A stretch of DNA of 21,246 bases, taken from positions 1-21,246 of the forward strand of contig DAOUCU010000101.1 in NCBI GenBank assembly GCA_034431935.1, read 5' to 3'. A program made the translations under genes and the position numbers. Positions 1 to 7,041 of the stretch are shown here, piece after piece. The first letter of the stretch is position 1. Each line of letters begins with the position of its first letter. This DNA comes from JBFMDU01 sp034431935. GTDB taxonomy: Bacteria; Chloroflexota; Dehalococcoidia; GIF9; JBFMDU01. The notes beneath the pieces are model-generated. The model was not told where the DNA came from. It did not search any database and was given only the letters and a program-made list of their open reading frames with translations.

Positions 1-148
1 GAGCCGTCACCTCCGCAGTAACGACACCGCCACCGGGGAAGGCGCGTGCCTCCAGCACGCAAACATTCAGTCCCGCCTTGGCCAGATAGGCGCTTACCAG
101 CAGGCCGTTGTGGCCACCACCAATCATAATTACATCGTAATCGGGCAT
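1..148 (-). CDS. NAD(P)/FAD-dependent oxidoreductase, 5' end only (phytoene desaturase-like)
   Basis: The gene runs off the left edge, and only the first 49 codons are present. They encode a classic dinucleotide-binding Rossmann start: a hydrophobic beta strand (YDVIMIGGG), the glycine motif GGGHNG, a helix (LLVSAYLAKAGL), a second strand and an acidic residue (VCVLEAR), then a glycine-rich turn (PGGG). This arrangement is typical of the FAD-binding amine-oxidase/phytoene desaturase superfamily (COG1233-like), whose members oxidise or isomerise carotenoids, retinoids or other lipophilic substrates. The substrate cannot be told from this fragment. The ATG at 148 is supported by a good Shine-Dalgarno, AAGGAG at 158-163, nine bases upstream. 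The gene is divergent from thrS. Confidence 0.85.
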   Translation of the reverse strand, partial: MPDYDVIMIGGGHNGLLVSAYLAKAGLNVCVLEARAFPGGGVVTAEVTA

Positions 149-186
149 AACTGCTTTCTCCTTATTTATCATGACTATGGAATGTC

Positions 187-217
187 CGTATAGCTCAGGA
201 ATTCGCCGGTCTGTGAA
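187..217 (-). promoter_or_regulatory. possible promoter for the oxidoreductase
   Basis: On the minus strand TTCACA (212-217) precedes TATACG (187-192). The 19-base spacer is longer than ideal. It would give a leader of about 30 nt containing the AAGGAG site. It is the best sigma-70-like match I found upstream of the partial gene, but it is weak. Confidence 0.25.
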
Positions 218-231
218 ATTGTGGGTATAGT
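202..231 (+). promoter_or_regulatory. possible upstream thrS promoter
   Basis: TATAGT at 226-231 is a good -10 element and is the same hexamer used before infC. The -35 candidate TTCGCC (202-207, 18-base spacer) is poor. Transcription from here would start near 238 and give a leader of about 186 nt that includes every hairpin listed for this region. Confidence 0.3.
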
Positions 232-296
232 CTAATGGCATTAGCCTTCCGGGGCAACCACAGGTACGGCTCAGGGATAATCCCCAAAGGCCGCCG

Positions 297-325
297 TTGA
301 CGGGGGAGGCACGTTGGGTTAAACT
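297..325 (+). promoter_or_regulatory. possible proximal thrS promoter
   Basis: TTGACG (297-302) and TAAACT (320-325) are separated by 17 bases. Start of transcription would be near 332, leaving a shorter leader that still contains the terminator hairpin at 376-404 but not the pairing partner at 306-311. It competes with the upstream candidate at 202-231, and the sequence alone cannot decide between them. Confidence 0.35.
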
Positions 326-375
326 TGCCGACGTTGGCAGGAGACAGGCCGCTGGAGCGGGGATGTGAGGGACTG

Positions 376-405
376 CCTCGGGCGCGTGAGGCCTGAGGTT
401 TTTTA
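376..405 (+). terminator. intrinsic terminator in the thrS leader (attenuator)
   Basis: CCTCGGG (376-382) pairs with CCTGAGG (392-398) over seven pairs, one of them G-T, around a 9-base loop. Six T residues follow directly (399-404). The hairpin ends about 20 bases before the thrS ATG, and no gene on the plus strand lies upstream in the window, so its most likely job is conditional termination of thrS transcripts. Confidence 0.6.
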
Positions 406-423
406 TTTGACAGAGTAGTTGAT

Positions 424-2175
424 ATGACAGGCGCTAATGACGGGCAGGCCAAAGAACGACTGGAAAGGATGCGCCACTCCGCCTCGCATATTATGGCGCA
501 GGCGGTACAGACGCTGTTTCCTGAGGCAAAGTTCGGGATAGGGCCGGCCATCGAGGACGGCTTCTACTACGATTTCGACCTGCCGCGGACGCTGACCCCG
601 GATGATTTGGCCAAGATTGAGGCGGAGATGCGTAAGACCATCGCCGCTGATCTTCCCTTCGTCCACCAGGAACTGGGCAAGCGTCAGGCACAGAGCCTCT
701 TCGTTTCTCAGCCGTACAAGCTGGAGCTTATCGAAGACCTGCCCGACGAGACGGTCTCAATCTACCGCCAGGGCTCATTTGTTGACCTCTGCCGGGGCCC
801 GCATGTCGCTTCCACCGGTGAGATCAAGGCCTTTAAGCTGACCCATGTGGCCGGCGCCTACTGGCGCGGCGATGAGAGGCGTCCCATGCTTCAGCGCATC
901 TACGGGGTGGCTTTTGAGACTCAGGCCGAGCTTGATGCCTATCTGGCAAAGCTTGAGGAGGCCGCCCGCCGCGACCACCGCCGCCTGGGTAAGGAGCTCG
1001 ACCTTTTCAGCATCCATGAGGAAGCCGGCCCCGGGCTGGTCCACTGGCATCCCAGGGGCGCCATGGTCCGTCACATCATCGAGACCTTCTGGAAAGAGGA
1101 GCACTTCAAGCGCGGCTACGATATCGTCAACACCCCGCACATCGCCAAACTCGACCTGTGGAAGACCAGCGGCCACTGGGACTTCTACCGCGAGAACCTT
1201 TACTCCCCGATGGAAATCGAGGGTCAGGACTACATCATCAAGCCGATGAACTGCGTCTTCCACATCCTGATTTACAAGTCGAAGCTCCGCAGTTACCGCA
1301 GCCTGCCCGTCCGCTACGCCGAGCTGGGAACAGTCTACCGTTACGAGCGCTCCGGCGTCCTCCATGGTCTGGCCCGTGTTCGCGGCTTCACTCAGGACGA
1401 TGCCCATATCTTCTGCCGGCCCGACCAGCTCGAGGCCGAGCTTAAAGGCGCGCTTGACCTCGCCCGTTTCATGATGAAGACCTTTGGCTTCGGCGAGTAT
1501 GAGCTTATTCTCTCCACCCGGCCCGCCGTCAAGTACGCCGGCACCATCGAGATGTGGGACCAGGCCGAGGGAGCCCTGCGGCGCGTCCTCGAAGGCTCGG
1601 AACTGCCGTACAAAGTAGAGGAAGGGGAGGGTGCCTTTTACGGGCCTAAGATTGACATAAAACTTAAAGATGCTCTGGGCCGTTTCTGGCAGGGGCCTAC
1701 CATCCAGTGCGATTTCAATCTGCCCCAGCGCTTTGATGTCGTCTTCACCAATGCCGGAGGCAAGGAAGAGCGTGTGGTCATGATCCACCGGACGGTGCTC
1801 GGTAGCATGGAGCGGTTCATGGCTTCCCTGCTTGAGCATTATGCCGGCGCCTTTCCCGTCTGGCTGGCGCCGGTCCAGGTGGTGATTATTCCCATCGCTG
1901 ACCGCCACGTAGACTATGCGGGTCAGGTTGCTGGAGCCATGCGCAATGAAGGTCTGCGCGTCCAGATTGACGAACGCGCCGAGCGGATGAACCTGAAGAT
2001 CCGAGAGGCCCAGCTCGCTAAAGTTCCCTATATCCTTGTTGTTGGCGATAAGGAAGTCCAGTCCGGTGCCGCCGCACTGCGTCTCCGGACCGGCGAGGAC
2101 CTCGGTGCTCAGCCCCTGGCCTCTGTTATTTTGCGGGTTAAGACTGCGGCGGAGTCGCGGTCGCAGTCACTTTGA
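424..2175 (+). CDS. thrS: threonyl-tRNA synthetase lacking the TGS domain
   Basis: Class II cytoplasmic enzyme that charges tRNA-Thr and hydrolyses Ser-tRNA-Thr. The 583-residue protein begins almost directly in the editing domain: H18 and H22 form HxxxH, and C123 and H127 complete the editing/metal site (DLCRGPH). The catalytic core has motif 2 (YRYERSG...RGFTQDDAHIFC), motif 3 (HRTVLGSMERF) and the three zinc ligands C277, H328 and H455. A C-terminal anticodon-binding domain occupies roughly 480-575. Most bacterial ThrRS proteins are about 640 residues because of an N-terminal TGS domain, which is absent here. An in-frame TGA at 394-396 and the terminator leave no room for it. No clear Shine-Dalgarno precedes the ATG at 424. 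An alternative ATG at codon 16 would still keep HxxxH. Transcription is probably controlled by the leader attenuator. Confidence 0.97.
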   Translation: MTGANDGQAKERLERMRHSASHIMAQAVQTLFPEAKFGIGPAIEDGFYYDFDLPRTLTPDDLAKIEAEMRKTIAADLPFVHQELGKRQAQSLFVSQPYKLELIEDLPDETVSIYRQGSFVDLCRGPHVASTGEIKAFKLTHVAGAYWRGDERRPMLQRIYGVAFETQAELDAYLAKLEEAARRDHRRLGKELDLFSIHEEAGPGLVHWHPRGAMVRHIIETFWKEEHFKRGYDIVNTPHIAKLDLWKTSGHWDFYRENLYSPMEIEGQDYIIKPMNCVFHILIYKSKLRSYRSLPVRYAELGTVYRYERSGVLHGLARVRGFTQDDAHIFCRPDQLEAELKGALDLARFMMKTFGFGEYELILSTRPAVKYAGTIEMWDQAEGALRRVLEGSELPYKVEEGEGAFYGPKIDIKLKDALGRFWQGPTIQCDFNLPQRFDVVFTNAGGKEERVVMIHRTVLGSMERFMASLLEHYAGAFPVWLAPVQVVIIPIADRHVDYAGQVAGAMRNEGLRVQIDERAERMNLKIREAQLAKVPYILVVGDKEVQSGAAALRLRTGEDLGAQPLASVILRVKTAAESRSQSL

Positions 2176-2189
2176 AAGCCGGGGCGTCT

Positions 2190-2218
2190 TTGATTCCGTC
2201 GTTCAGATATGATATAGT
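2190..2218 (+). promoter_or_regulatory. promoter for infC-rpmI-rplT
   Basis: TTGATT (2190-2195) and TATAGT (2213-2218) are 17 bases apart, with an extended -10 TG at 2210-2211. Expected transcription start is near 2225, giving a leader of about 34 nt that contains AAGGAGG. This is one of the best promoter matches in the window and lets IF3, L35 and L20 be made independently of thrS. Confidence 0.7.
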
Positions 2219-2239
2219 CTGGCCGCTATTATTTCCGTG

Positions 2240-2246
2240 AAGGAGG
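2240..2246 (+). promoter_or_regulatory. strong ribosome binding site deciding the infC start
   Basis: AAGGAGG is a perfect Shine-Dalgarno. No ATG, GTG or TTG occurs in the infC frame between the upstream stop (2238-2240) and 2334. The site therefore points to initiation at the ATA at 2259, 12 bases downstream. Confidence 0.7.
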
Positions 2247-2258
2247 GAAAGCCAACCT

Positions 2259-2837
2259 ATAGTTAAGGAACTGCGCGTCAACGAGCAAATCCGGGCAAAA
2301 GAGGTCAGGGTAATCGGGGAGACAGGCGGGCAGTTGGGCGTTATGACGTTGCCCCAGGCGCTCGAACTGGCCCGGGACCAGGGACTTGACCTGGTAGAAG
2401 TCGCTTCTACTGCAGTACCTCCGGTCTGCCGCCTTCTGGATTACGGCAAATACCGGTATGCGCTGGAGAAGAAGGAGCGGAAGGCGCGCAAAGGCCAGCG
2501 GTCCACCGGTCTGAAGGAGATACGCTTCCGCCCAAGGATTAACGACCATGACCTCATAGGCAAGGTAGCGCAAATCAAGAAGATGCTGGCCGAGGGCAAC
2601 AAGGTGAAGGTAACTGTCTTCCTGCGGGGACGTGAGAATACTCACCCGGAACTTGGATGGAAAGCGATGCGGCGTGTAGCCGAATCACTCAAGGAGCTGG
2701 CGGTAGTGGAAGGCTCCCCGGCTATGGAAGGCTCCAACATAAATCTGACGTTCTCGCCTGGCAAGAAGCAGGCGCCGAAACCGGCCAGGGAGCCGGAGAA
2801 GGAATCGGGTAAGGAAAAGGAAACTGTCAATGCCTAA
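2259..2837 (+). CDS. infC: translation initiation factor IF-3, AUA start codon
   Basis: IF3 binds the 30S subunit, prevents premature 50S joining and checks the start codon and initiator tRNA. Translating from ATA 2259 gives 192 residues. The conserved N-terminal domain is present (VKELRVNEQIRAKEVRVIG, then ALELARDQGLDLVEV and PPVCRLLDYGKY), followed by a charged linker and the C-terminal domain (KEIRFRP...FRGRE-like LRGREN, ELAVVEGSP). Starting at the first conventional codon, TTG 2334, would delete the first 25 residues, including the conserved NEQIRAKEV segment, so the rare AUA start is preferred. A rare start allows IF3 to repress its own translation, as known for the AUU start of E. coli infC. 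The tail of about 28 residues after FSPGKK is lysine/glutamate-rich. The stop overlaps rpmI by 8 bases, implying coupling. Confidence 0.93.
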   Translation: MVKELRVNEQIRAKEVRVIGETGGQLGVMTLPQALELARDQGLDLVEVASTAVPPVCRLLDYGKYRYALEKKERKARKGQRSTGLKEIRFRPRINDHDLIGKVAQIKKMLAEGNKVKVTVFLRGRENTHPELGWKAMRRVAESLKELAVVEGSPAMEGSNINLTFSPGKKQAPKPAREPEKESGKEKETVNA

Positions 2838-3033
2838 AATCAAGACTCATAAGGGAGCGCAGAAGCGCTTTCATATCACCGGCAGCGGGAAAATCATGCG
2901 TACCAGGGGCGGCAAGAGCCACCTGAGGCGGCGCAAACCGGCCAAAGTCAAGCGCCAGTACGACGAGATGCATCCACTGGCCAAGGCTGACGTGAAGCGC
3001 ATCAGCAGGCTTTTGCCAACCGGCGTATCTTAA
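2830..3033 (+). CDS. rpmI: 50S ribosomal protein L35
   Basis: Small, very basic large-subunit protein of 67 residues, a usual length for L35. The start MPKIKTHKGAQKRFHITGSG and the segment RTRGGKSHLRRRK match the family (KxKTHKGAAKRFKxTGxGK). The ATG lies inside the last codons of infC (overlap 2830-2837), so translation is probably coupled to IF3. No separate Shine-Dalgarno is evident beyond purines in the infC 3' end. The gene sits between infC and rplT as in most bacteria. Confidence 0.96.
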   Translation: MPKIKTHKGAQKRFHITGSGKIMRTRGGKSHLRRRKPAKVKRQYDEMHPLAKADVKRISRLLPTGVS

Positions 3034-3054
3034 GGACAGTAGAGGAGACGACCC

Positions 3055-3408
3055 ATGCCCAGAGCAACCAGCGGGCCGACTACCCATCGGCGCCATAAAA
3101 AGGTCTTACAGCTCACCAAGGGACATCATGCGAGTTACCATATCCAGTACCGCCGTGCCCACCAGTCGATGCTGCATGCTCTTCAGTATGCCACCGAGCA
3201 CCGGCGTGAACGCAAAGGTGATATGCGGCGGCTCTGGATTACCCGCATTAACGCCGCGGTAAGAGCAGCCGGGCTTACTTACAGCCAGTTCGTGAAAAGT
3301 CTGGCTTCGGCCAATATCATTATCAACCGCAAGATGCTGGCGGAGATGGCGGTCAAGGACCCGGCGAGCTTCAGCCAGCTTGTGGCCGCGGTAACTGCCA
3401 GGGGTTAA
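3055..3408 (+). CDS. rplT: 50S ribosomal protein L20
   Basis: Early-assembling 23S rRNA-binding protein of 117 residues, the family's normal size. Diagnostic stretches are RHKKVLQLTKG near residue 13, the basic helix HRRERKGDMRRLWITRINAA, and the C-terminal segment GLTYSQFV...INRKMLAEMAV. The N-terminal extension is somewhat unusual, with THRR and HHASYHIQYRRAHQ replacing the more common arginine-rich text, but the overall pattern is intact. GAGGAG at 3042-3047 is a good ribosome binding site. In other bacteria L20 represses its own operon. I see no rRNA-mimic structure ahead of rpmI, so that mechanism cannot be claimed here. Confidence 0.96.
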   Translation: MPRATSGPTTHRRHKKVLQLTKGHHASYHIQYRRAHQSMLHALQYATEHRRERKGDMRRLWITRINAAVRAAGLTYSQFVKSLASANIIINRKMLAEMAVKDPASFSQLVAAVTARG

Positions 3409-3432
3409 TCCCGACCGGCCCTCGGACCGGGT

Positions 3433-3480
3433 GACCGGGTCTTCTGAAGGGGCAGTGCCGCTTCAAAGCCCCGGTCTTTT
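3433..3480 (+). terminator. long hairpin between rplT and pheS (terminator or attenuator)
   Basis: GACCGGG (3433-3439) pairs with CCCGGTC (3470-3476). Inside are CTT/AAG (3441-3443 with 3466-3468), TGAAG/CTTCA (3445-3449 with 3461-3465) and GGC/GCC (3451-3453 with 3457-3459) around an AGT loop. Only four T residues follow (3477-3480), so termination may be partial. The hairpin separates the ribosomal genes from pheST and could set their ratio. GACCGG also occurs at 3413 and 3425 and could offer alternative partners for the 3' arm. Confidence 0.6.
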
Positions 3481-3499
3481 GCGTATTCAGGTAATGAGT

Positions 3500-4540
3500 A
3501 TGTCCCAGGCGCCAAATCTGGAGGAGCTTCAACGGCAGGCCCTGGCCGAACTGGCGCAGGCCGGTGATGCCGCCGCGCTGGAGACGTGGCGTGTCCGCTA
3601 TCTGGGTAAAAAGAGCGTGCTCATCCAGACTCTGCGGGCCCTCGGCGGACTGCCGCCCGATGAACGCCGTGCTGCCGGGGCCAGAGCTAACCAGCTCAAA
3701 GTAGCTCTGGAAAGCGGCTTTGCCGAGAGGAAGCGGGTGGTGGAGACGTTGGCTCTGGCCGCCGGGAAAGAGGCGCTTGATATCAGTCTTCCCGGTGGGC
3801 CGGTCCTGCTGGGCCGTCTCCATCCGATTACAGCGGTAGTGCGCGAAATCTGCGGTATTTTTATGCGCATGGGTTTCGAGATCGTCGAGGGCCCGGATGT
3901 GGAGACAGACTACTACAATTTCGAAGCTCTTAACATTCCGGCTGACCACCCCGCCCGGGACTCATTTTCCACTTTCTGGGTAGAGCGCCAGGCGGGTTCT
4001 GCAGGGCCGCCTCTGCTTCTCAGGACGCATACTTCACCCGTCCAGATACGGGTGATGGAGAAGCGTCAGCCGCCCGTCAGAGTCATTGCGCCGGGGCGTG
4101 TTTACCGCTATGAAGCGACCGATGCTACCCACGAGTCCATGTTCTACCAGATAGAGGGCCTGGCCGTTGACCGCGGCATCACTATGGCGGACCTCAAGGG
4201 TACGCTTGCTCAGTTCGCGCGGCTTTTCTTCGGCCCGGAGCGGAAAACGCGCTTTCGCTGTGACTACTTCCCGTTCGTTGAGCCGGGCATGGAATGCGCC
4301 ATTGACTGTTTCGCCTGCGGCGGTAAAGGATGCCGGATGTGCGGCAACAGTGGCTGGCTCGAAATCCTGGGGGCGGGCATGGTGCACCCCGAGGTGCTGC
4401 GGCGCGTTGGCATCGACCCGGACGTTTATACTGGCTTCGCTTTCGGCATGGGTGTAGAGCGCATGCCCATTCTTAAATACGGCATCGATGATATTCGGCT
4501 TTTCTACAGCAATGACCTGAGGTTCTTAAGGCAGTTCTAG
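3500..4540 (+). CDS. pheS: phenylalanyl-tRNA synthetase alpha subunit
   Basis: Catalytic subunit of the alpha2-beta2 PheRS, which charges tRNA-Phe. From ATG 3500 it has 346 residues, normal for the family. The N-terminal coiled-coil domain (about 1-90) is followed by the class II core, with MGFEIVEGPDVETDYYNFEALNI, motif 2 (RTHTSPVQIRVM...PGRVYRYEATDATHESMFYQIEG) and motif 3 (GFAFGMGVERMPILKYGI.DIR). A cysteine cluster (CFACGGKGCRMCG) sits before the GWLEILGAGMVHPEVL segment. CAGG at 3488-3491 is 8 bases before ATG 3500 but only 2 before ATG 3494, so the second ATG is preferred. The frame is open further upstream to 3431, but that would place the hairpin inside the coding region. pheT begins 8 bases after the stop. 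Confidence 0.96.
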   Translation: MSQAPNLEELQRQALAELAQAGDAAALETWRVRYLGKKSVLIQTLRALGGLPPDERRAAGARANQLKVALESGFAERKRVVETLALAAGKEALDISLPGGPVLLGRLHPITAVVREICGIFMRMGFEIVEGPDVETDYYNFEALNIPADHPARDSFSTFWVERQAGSAGPPLLLRTHTSPVQIRVMEKRQPPVRVIAPGRVYRYEATDATHESMFYQIEGLAVDRGITMADLKGTLAQFARLFFGPERKTRFRCDYFPFVEPGMECAIDCFACGGKGCRMCGNSGWLEILGAGMVHPEVLRRVGIDPDVYTGFAFGMGVERMPILKYGIDDIRLFYSNDLRFLRQF

Positions 4541-4548
4541 GCAGGACG

Positions 4549-6957
4549 ATGAAAGTCAGTCTCAAATGGCTTCACGACTATGTTGACCCCGGCCTGCCGC
4601 CGGAGGAGACAGCCGCCCGGCTCACCATGGCCGGGCTTGAGGTTAAGGCTATCCACCGGACCGGCGGGTCGTGGCAAAACGTGGTCGTGGCCGAGGTAAT
4701 CTCGGTAAGTCCGCATCCCAATGCCGACCGCCTCCGGCTGGCGACGGTCAATCTCGGTAATCGGACGCAGACCGTGGTCTGCGGTGCGCCCAATGTCGCC
4801 GCAGGCCAAAAAGTACCCTTCGCCTCGGTTGGAGCCTGGCTCAGGGACGGCCATACCGGACAGCCGGCACAGCTTAAACCGGCGAAAATCCGCGGTGTTC
4901 TTTCCGAAGGCATGATTTGCGCCGAGAAAGAGCTCGGTATCTCCGAAGAGTACAGCGGCATCATGGTACTGCCGCCGGATGCTCCGGTCGGCATGCCGCT
5001 GGCCGATTATCTTGGCGATGTCGTTCTTGAGGTTGAGATTACACCCAACCGGCCTGACTGCATGTCGGTCAAGGGCATTGCCCACGAGGTCGCGGCGCTG
5101 ACGGGACGGACGATAAAATCTCCCGACCTCGGCTACATCGAAGGCGGCCAGCCGATTGCCTCGTTAGCCTCGGTGGAGATAGCCGACCCCGACCTATGTC
5201 CCCGCTACTGCGCCAGCGTCATCACCGGTGTCAAGGTTGCCCCGTCGCCGCCGTGGCTCCAGCAGCGGCTGACGGCCTGCGGAATGCGGCCGATTAACAA
5301 TATTGTGGATGCCACCAACTATGTCATGCTCGAATACGGTCAGCCCCTGCATGCCTTTGATTACGACAGGTTGGCTGACCACAAGATAATCGTACGAAGG
5401 GCGCGTGAGGGCGAGGTTATTATTTCCCTTGATGGTTCGGAGCGCAAGCTGGATCCCGGGATGCTGGTCATTGCCGATCCCCGACATGCCGTAGCTGTGG
5501 CCGGCGTCATGGGCGGCCTTGATAGCGAGATATCCGAGGTCACCACCAGCGTCCTTGTGGAGTCGGCCAGTTTCAACCCGGCCAGCATCCGACGCACCAG
5601 TGCCGGACTCAAGCTCCGCACCGAGGCCTCGATGCGTTTCGAGCGCGCCTTGAGCCGCGAGCTTACCATGCCGGCGCTCCGGCGGGTGACCCGATTGATT
5701 CTGCAGATAGCGGGCGGGACGGCCGCCAGCGGTGTTATTGATGTTTATCCGGGAAAGCTGGAGGAAAAGTGGCTGCGGCTGAGTGCGGCCCGGGTGCGCG
5801 GTCTTCTCGGAATGGAACTGGATATTGAGTCTATTGAGCGGACGCTGGGTCTGCTCGGCTTCACCTGCCGCGGGGCCGGTCCCTCTGACGAGATTGAGGT
5901 AATGGCTCCGTACTGGCGGAGCGATGTCCAGGGAACGGCCGACCTGGTGGAAGAAATCGCCCGCATCATCGGCTATGACAGGATACCCCTGACGCAGTTG
6001 AGCGCCCCCATTCCAGCCCACGAGCCGGCCCCTCGGCTGGACTTACGCGAGGCTTTGCGGGATGCCATGGTCGGCTGTGGCTTTCAGGAGGTGCTTACTT
6101 ACTCGCTGACCAGCGGAGCGTCAATCTCCAAACTGTATCCGTCCGGCCAGTCTTGCGGCCCTGAGCCGATGAAAGTGGCCAACCCGCTCAGTCAGGAGCA
6201 GAGCGTCCTCAGAACGACCCTTCGCGCTAACCTGCTGGCCTGCTTTGCGCGCAATGAAAAGTATGAAGATGGCGGTATCAGGTTGTTTGAAATCGGCAAG
6301 GTCTTCCGACCGCGGGACAAGGGCCAGCCCAACGAAGTCGAAATGCTGTGTGCGGTGCTCGGCGGGCCGAAACTACCGGTGTCGTGGCGAGGACAGGCTG
6401 GGGTCATCGATTTTTACGATGCCAAGGGTGTGGTTGAGGCGGTCTTTGACCGCCTTGGCATTGTTGTTGCGTTTGCCCCGTCGACGGCTGATGAGACTTT
6501 CCGCACCGGGCGGGCGGCGGTGATAAACGCTGGCGGTGCCACTGCTGGAGCGCTTGGCGAAGTGCATCCCAAAGTGGCCGAAGGCTTTGAACTGGGCAGG
6601 ACGGTTTACCTGCTTGAGCTGGACCTTGAGGTACTCCTGCCGCTGGCCCCGGCTACCCGCCGTTATCAGCCCCTACCCAAGTACCCCGGCGTCATCCGCG
6701 ACATCGCCATCATTCTGGAAAGGTCGGTGGAGTGGAGTCGGGTGGAACGTCTTGTGCGCAGTTTTCCGCTGGTGGTTTCGTGCCAGCCCTTCGACCTTTA
6801 TGAGGGCAAACAGGTGCCCGAAGGCAAAAAGTCGCTCGCCTTCCGCGTTGTCTACCTTTCCCCCGACCGCACCCTGACCGACGAGGAAGCCGGTAAGGTT
6901 CATCAGCAGATAATTGAAAGGCTGGGGCAGGAGCTCGGTGCGGTTTTGCGCCGGTAA
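4549..6957 (+). CDS. pheT: phenylalanyl-tRNA synthetase beta subunit
   Basis: Structural, editing and tRNA-binding subunit of PheRS. The 802 residues match the standard long bacterial form. Domains in order: an N-terminal tip (KVSLKWLHDYVDP); an EMAP-II-like tRNA-binding OB fold at about 40-150 (VVVAEVISVSPHPNADRLRL, VCGAPN); the B3/B4 editing domain at about 205-400 (ITPNRPDC before it, NNIVDATNYVMLEYGQPLHAFD within it); B5 at about 405-475; a catalytic-like fold; and an anticodon-binding ferredoxin fold at about 705-802 (YPGVIRDIAIILE, LAFRVVYLSPDRTLTDEE). It is co-transcribed with pheS. The gene converges on proS, and the 84-base gap (6958-7041) has only a weak GGCC/GGCC hairpin without a T-run. 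Confidence 0.97.
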   Translation: MKVSLKWLHDYVDPGLPPEETAARLTMAGLEVKAIHRTGGSWQNVVVAEVISVSPHPNADRLRLATVNLGNRTQTVVCGAPNVAAGQKVPFASVGAWLRDGHTGQPAQLKPAKIRGVLSEGMICAEKELGISEEYSGIMVLPPDAPVGMPLADYLGDVVLEVEITPNRPDCMSVKGIAHEVAALTGRTIKSPDLGYIEGGQPIASLASVEIADPDLCPRYCASVITGVKVAPSPPWLQQRLTACGMRPINNIVDATNYVMLEYGQPLHAFDYDRLADHKIIVRRAREGEVIISLDGSERKLDPGMLVIADPRHAVAVAGVMGGLDSEISEVTTSVLVESASFNPASIRRTSAGLKLRTEASMRFERALSRELTMPALRRVTRLILQIAGGTAASGVIDVYPGKLEEKWLRLSAARVRGLLGMELDIESIERTLGLLGFTCRGAGPSDEIEVMAPYWRSDVQGTADLVEEIARIIGYDRIPLTQLSAPIPAHEPAPRLDLREALRDAMVGCGFQEVLTYSLTSGASISKLYPSGQSCGPEPMKVANPLSQEQSVLRTTLRANLLACFARNEKYEDGGIRLFEIGKVFRPRDKGQPNEVEMLCAVLGGPKLPVSWRGQAGVIDFYDAKGVVEAVFDRLGIVVAFAPSTADETFRTGRAAVINAGGATAGALGEVHPKVAEGFELGRTVYLLELDLEVLLPLAPATRRYQPLPKYPGVIRDIAIILERSVEWSRVERLVRSFPLVVSCQPFDLYEGKQVPEGKKSLAFRVVYLSPDRTLTDEEAGKVHQQIIERLGQELGAVLRR

Positions 6958-7041
6958 GGTACTTGGCGCCTCGGCCGGACCGTTGGCCTGCTAAACGCGT
7001 GGCCTCCTGATGACATACAGCCGAATCCGGTGGAGCGATAA

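Larger units (their letters stand above)
238..423 (+). promoter_or_regulatory. structured thrS leader, candidate attenuator RNA
   Basis: The leader contains two compact hairpins. The first is CTTGCC/GGCAGG (324-329 with 336-341), with one G-T pair. The second is CCGC/GCGG (349-352 with 357-360), with a TGGA loop. These are followed by the terminator at 376-404. GAGGCA (306-311) is an exact complement of TGCCTC (374-379), which contains part of the 5' arm of the terminator stem. The two pairings are mutually exclusive: the 306-311/374-379 helix would enclose both small hairpins and prevent the terminator. I see no T-box consensus. The regulatory role is inferred; the complementarity and the terminator are visible. 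Confidence 0.45.

Noticed and set aside
221..250. tRNA-Gly-like stretch (GGGTATAGTCTAATGGCATTAG) ahead of thrS
   Set aside because: It resembles the acceptor and D-arm of a tRNA, but no anticodon stem, T-arm (GTTCGA) or matching 3' acceptor follows. CTAAT/ATTAG instead folds as a small hairpin.
349..360. T-box riboswitch, suggested by TGGA in a hairpin loop upstream of the terminator
   Set aside because: The conserved T-box sequence, a Stem I specifier loop and other hallmarks are missing. A loop TGGA alone is weak.
775..1908. 377-codon open frame antisense to thrS
   Set aside because: It is the mirror of a GC-rich conserved gene. It has no family resemblance, and thrS fully explains the region.
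6970..7000. bidirectional terminator between pheT and proS
   Set aside because: Only a 4-bp GGCC/GGCC stem with no T-run on either strand.
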